Source of the DNA: Methylobacterium sp. B4
Lineage (GTDB): Bacteria > Pseudomonadota > Alphaproteobacteria > Rhizobiales > Beijerinckiaceae
Assembly (NCBI RefSeq): GCF_003201865.1
Contig: NZ_QJJJ01000005.1
Span: 186,001 to 250,000 of the forward strand
DNA: 64,000 nt
Direction: 5' to 3'
Shown: piece after piece, positions 61,704-64,000 of the stretch
Layout: every line of letters starts with the position of its first letter
Numbering within the stretch: the stretch's first letter is position 1
Made by a program: the position numbers and the translations under genes
The notes under the pieces: generated by a model
Seen by the model: only the letters and a program-made list of their open reading frames with translations
The model's database searches: none
Told to the model about the DNA's origin: nothing

Positions 61704-63002
61704 TCAGGCCGAGGGTGCCGCCGTCTGCGAAGCCCCCTGGCTCGGCGCCGGCCGGTTCGCGTTCGCCGCCGGGCTGAAGCTCTCGACCCGGTCCCGTCCC
61801 TCGTTCTTGGCGGCGTAGAGGGCGAAATCGGCGGCCCGAAGCAGGTCGATCGCCCGGATGCCCAGTTCACGCGTCCGGCCGCGGGCGGCGGTGACGCCGA
61901 CGCTGACGGTGAGCCGCGTACCCGCCGGGCGGCCGGGATGACGGATCGCGAGATCCGCGACCGCCGCGCGGATCGCCTCGCCCGCCTCGCGCACCGCCGA
62001 CGGCTCCGCATCGGGTAAAAGGGCGACGAATTCCTCGCCGCCGTAGCGCGCCGCCAACCCGCCGCGGGCCGCGACGGAGGCTTGGAGCGCCGCCGCGACC
62101 GCGACGAGGCAGCGGTCCCCCTCGGCATGGCCGGCGGTGTCGTTCAGCAGCTTGAAGTGGTCGATATCGACGAGGATCACCCCGAGCCAGGCATCGTCCC
62201 GTCCCGCGTGCTCCCAGACCGTCTCCAGTCGCTCGGAGAAATGCCGGCGGTTGGCCAGGGTGGTGAGGGAGTCGGTCTCCGAGAGGACGGTCAGGCGCGC
62301 ATTGGCGCGGGCCAGCGCCTCACCCTGGCGCTTGACCCGCAGGGCGATGAGGAAGGTCTTCCGCGCCTCCCATTCCCGGGAATAGCTGAGCTTCAGCGGC
62401 ACGAGGATGAGGCCGGAGACGAGGAGCGGCAGGCCGCTATGCCCGGGGCTGTAGAGCCCGAAGGCGACCACGAGGCCGGCGTAGAGCGCGAGCGACGCGC
62501 CGCAGAACCAGAGGCAGTGCCGGAACGGCAGGGGCGCGATCAGCCCCACCACCAGCGGCACGATGGTGGCGATGATGACGTAGACGTCGGTGTGCGGCGC
62601 GGGCGCGAGACGGGCGCTGTTGAGGACGACGACGATGTCGACGAGGACGGTGGCCAGCACCGCGATCGAGATCCGTGTCACGGTCGGCCGTCCCCGCAGG
62701 GAAGCGATCGCCGCCAGCGCCACCGGGCAGAACAGGCCGAGCGTCATCGCCAGCGGCACCGCGAAGCCCTCGGGACCGAACACCTCGCGGTCCATGATGA
62801 GGGACAGGACGTTGAACAGGGTGAAGAGGCCGAGCCACGATTGGACGTGGAAGCCGCTCTGACGCTCGGTCTCGGCCCGGAACTGCGCTTCGAGCGGGTC
62901 GGGCAATCTGAGCCGATACCAGGGTCGGCTCAATCCGGCTTCGATAGGCGAAAGCATCGATATGCCAAGCAAGCCTCGAGGCGCCGATGGTAGCTGAGCC
63001 AT
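61704..63002 (-). CDS. membrane-anchored diguanylate cyclase (GGDEF domain)
   Basis: This 432-residue protein has about six membrane helices in residues 50-215 (LFTLFNVLSLIM; VTRISIAVLATVLVDIVVVL; LPLLVSGLILVPLKL) and a GGDEF domain with an intact GGEEF site (RYGGEEFVALLPD). The RxxD inhibition site is missing, since the position holds RGGL. It should make cyclic-di-GMP without classical product feedback. The ATG at 63002 has AAGGG close upstream. It is a second c-di-GMP enzyme in the window, after the GGDEF-EAL protein at 33-35 kb. Confidence 0.92.
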   Translation of the reverse strand: MAQLPSAPRGLLGISMLSPIEAGLSRPWYRLRLPDPLEAQFRAETERQSGFHVQSWLGLFTLFNVLSLIMDREVFGPEGFAVPLAMTLGLFCPVALAAIASLRGRPTVTRISIAVLATVLVDIVVVLNSARLAPAPHTDVYVIIATIVPLVVGLIAPLPFRHCLWFCGASLALYAGLVVAFGLYSPGHSGLPLLVSGLILVPLKLSYSREWEARKTFLIALRVKRQGEALARANARLTVLSETDSLTTLANRRHFSERLETVWEHAGRDDAWLGVILVDIDHFKLLNDTAGHAEGDRCLVAVAAALQASVAARGGLAARYGGEEFVALLPDAEPSAVREAGEAIRAAVADLAIRHPGRPAGTRLTVSVGVTAARGRTRELGIRAIDLLRAADFALYAAKNEGRDRVESFSPAANANRPAPSQGASQTAAPSA

Positions 63003-63059
63003 TGCCCTTCGCTCAATACAAAACGATAGCGGCGAGACGAGAAAGCACCGGTCGTCGCA

Positions 63060-63440
63060 CTATTCGCCGGGTGGTGTCGAAACCGGCTCGCCCGCCGCGC
63101 CGTAGCCGCGCCGAGCCGCCTCGCGGTTGACGATCCCGAAGCGAAGGACCGCCTCCTCCAGGTAATCGACCGCCCGCACGAGTTGCCGGCGCGCCCGCTC
63201 GATCGTCTCCTCGGGATCGTCGCCCGAGGTTTCCGCCAGCGTGACCGACGCAATCAGCACCCGGTCCCGCTCGTCCTCGATCCGCCGGTCGCGCTCGATA
63301 TGGCCGCGCACCTGCGCGTCGAACGGTCCGATCACCGCCCAGGGGAAATCGTCCTTTCGGCCCGAACCGGGAAAGGCGGCGGCGAGCCGGCGGGCCTGCG
63401 CGGCGGCGCTGCGCACCAGATCCTCCAGCCTGATCTCCAT
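63060..63440 (-). CDS. hypothetical helical protein
   Basis: This 126-residue protein is rich in Arg, Ala and Glu with predicted long helices (EETIERARRQLVRAVDYLEEAVLRFG). The ATG has GGAAGGGAAGG upstream, a good SD. No Cys and no domain were recognised. It lies directly upstream of the diguanylate cyclase gene on the same strand (58 bases), so the two may be co-transcribed. Confidence 0.65.
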   Translation of the reverse strand: MEIRLEDLVRSAAAQARRLAAAFPGSGRKDDFPWAVIGPFDAQVRGHIERDRRIEDERDRVLIASVTLAETSGDDPEETIERARRQLVRAVDYLEEAVLRFGIVNREAARRGYGAAGEPVSTPPGE

Positions 63441-63890
63441 CGTCTACCTTCCCTTCCCAGCCGCCCGAGATGGCGCACCGTCATCTGTGCCCGCAATCCA
63501 CACCCGGCAGGCACGCCCCGAGGGCCGGCGCCCGGTGCCTTACGGGAACGGCCGAGGCGGGCAAGCTTTCCGTAGCGCGTGCGGACACCAATGCGACCTA
63601 GAGGCCCGCCGCGACCGAACGCGTCTCTCCCGGCTCCGAGCGGCGGAGCGCGACGACCCCCGCGCCTGCGGAGTCGGATGCGACGCTGCCATGAGGTTGC
63701 GACATGAGGCCAGCCACGAAATGGGCATAACCTCTGCTTTAGGGTTTTCGGCAAACGCTCGCTCCGCCGCCGGACCCCGATCGGACCCGAGAGCGACCGG
63801 GCGTTTCGTCAGCAACACGTGAGCGACCCCCACGTGAGAGTCACTGGCCGGCGCCGCCGCATCGGCGCGCCGGAAATGCAGGGTGCATTG
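63441..63890. other. 450-base intergenic region with short repeats
   Basis: No convincing gene was found; frames on the minus strand (63540-63833) have no SD or family resemblance. Two CACGTGAG direct repeats (63817-63824 and 63831-63838) and an AATGCA-GGG-TGCATT inverted repeat (63875-63889) lie just ahead of the next gene and may be regulatory sites. Confidence 0.5.
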
Positions 63891-64000
63891 ATGAGACGAA
63901 CGGGATTGCTCGGCCTCGGCGTTCTCGCCCTCGCTGCCGCCGGAACGGTCGGAACCGATCCGTCCCGGGCCGGCGAGAGCGTGAGCGGACGGCCCCGCGT
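63891..64000 (+). CDS. secreted protein, 3'-truncated by window edge
   Basis: The ATG at 63891 begins MRRTGLLGLGVLALAAAGTV, a clear signal peptide, followed by GTDPSRAGESVSGRPR to the window end. Only about 36 codons are visible, so the function is unknown. A TGCA-containing inverted repeat directly precedes the start. Confidence 0.6.
   Translation, partial: MRRTGLLGLGVLALAAAGTVGTDPSRAGESVSGRPR

Noticed and set aside
63540..63833. 97-codon minus-strand frame in the last intergenic region
   Set aside because: There is no SD, no domain and a high Arg/Ser/Pro composition typical of GC-rich shadows.
1..64000. CRISPR arrays, intact insertion sequences and rRNA genes
   Set aside because: No regularly spaced repeats, no complete transposase and no rRNA signature were seen on either strand.

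Overview
The window looks like chromosome of a Methylobacterium/Methylorubrum-type alphaproteobacterium. It is very GC-rich. It carries an acyl-CoA dehydrogenase that fits methylsuccinyl-CoA dehydrogenase of the ethylmalonyl-CoA pathway, two phasins of polyhydroxybutyrate metabolism, an Fe-S type CysH with CysDN, an alphaproteobacterial-type SOS box before ssb, and several families of intergenic palindromes. The genus is inferred from gene content and style; no database search was run.

Layout. 1-3.8 kb: two tandem transglutaminase-like cysteine peptidases (the first cut by the window edge), an orphan PAS histidine kinase and a Tim44-like membrane protein. 3.9-12.1 kb: Trm112-like, LON-substrate-binding and YbbN-type thioredoxin genes, then redox enzymes (glutathionyl-hydroquinone reductase type GST, old yellow enzyme, CurA-like MDR) and small secreted proteins. 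12.1-17.7 kb: SOS-boxed ssb and a cell-surface signalling iron-uptake unit (FecI sigma, FecR anti-sigma, TonB receptor with STN domain). 17.7-19.7 kb: XRE-cupin regulator, a small secreted protein and panC. 19.9-27.8 kb: sulfate assimilation (cysI, cysJ, Lrp-type regulator, then divergent cysHDN), with a large palindromic repeat at each end of the block. 28-38.2 kb: AlgX-like protein, BrkB-like membrane protein, EamA exporter, Mcd, GGDEF-EAL protein and two divergent GT4 glycosyltransferases. 38.4-42.5 kb: two phasins, DegP/HtrA protease and small proteins. 42.6-47.9 kb: a 1002-residue multi-domain glycosyltransferase, a CNNM/CBS transporter and a translationally coupled sirtuin. 48-53.3 kb: the Anbu proteasome-like system (Anbu, transglutaminase, alpha-E and circularly permuted ATP-grasp proteins), interrupted by an oppositely oriented PAP2 phosphatase. 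53.5-56.9 kb: map-radC, a CHCC zinc finger protein and an FAD monooxygenase. 56.9-60 kb: tRNA-Leu(UAA) followed by a decayed, partly duplicated tRNA island. 60-64 kb: a protein ending in a clamp-binding-like motif, a PAP2 protein, a diguanylate cyclase and small proteins.

The most unusual part is the tRNA-Leu region. The 3' end of the tRNA and a nearby 19-base block recur 2.4 kb downstream. An integrase relic lies just behind the tRNA. A small basic-tailed gene and an SRAP (YedK/HMCES-like) gene occur in the same order in both halves; the left half keeps SRAP intact and the small gene broken, and the right half the reverse. The cargo also includes a low-GC RelA/SpoT-like HD hydrolase.

Three regulatory sites can be read directly: a GAAC-N7-GAAC SOS box before ssb, and two promoters in which a palindrome fills the spacer behind a TTGACA/TTGACT -35 box, one before cysHDN and one before the first phasin. 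The phasin palindrome resembles a PhaR operator.
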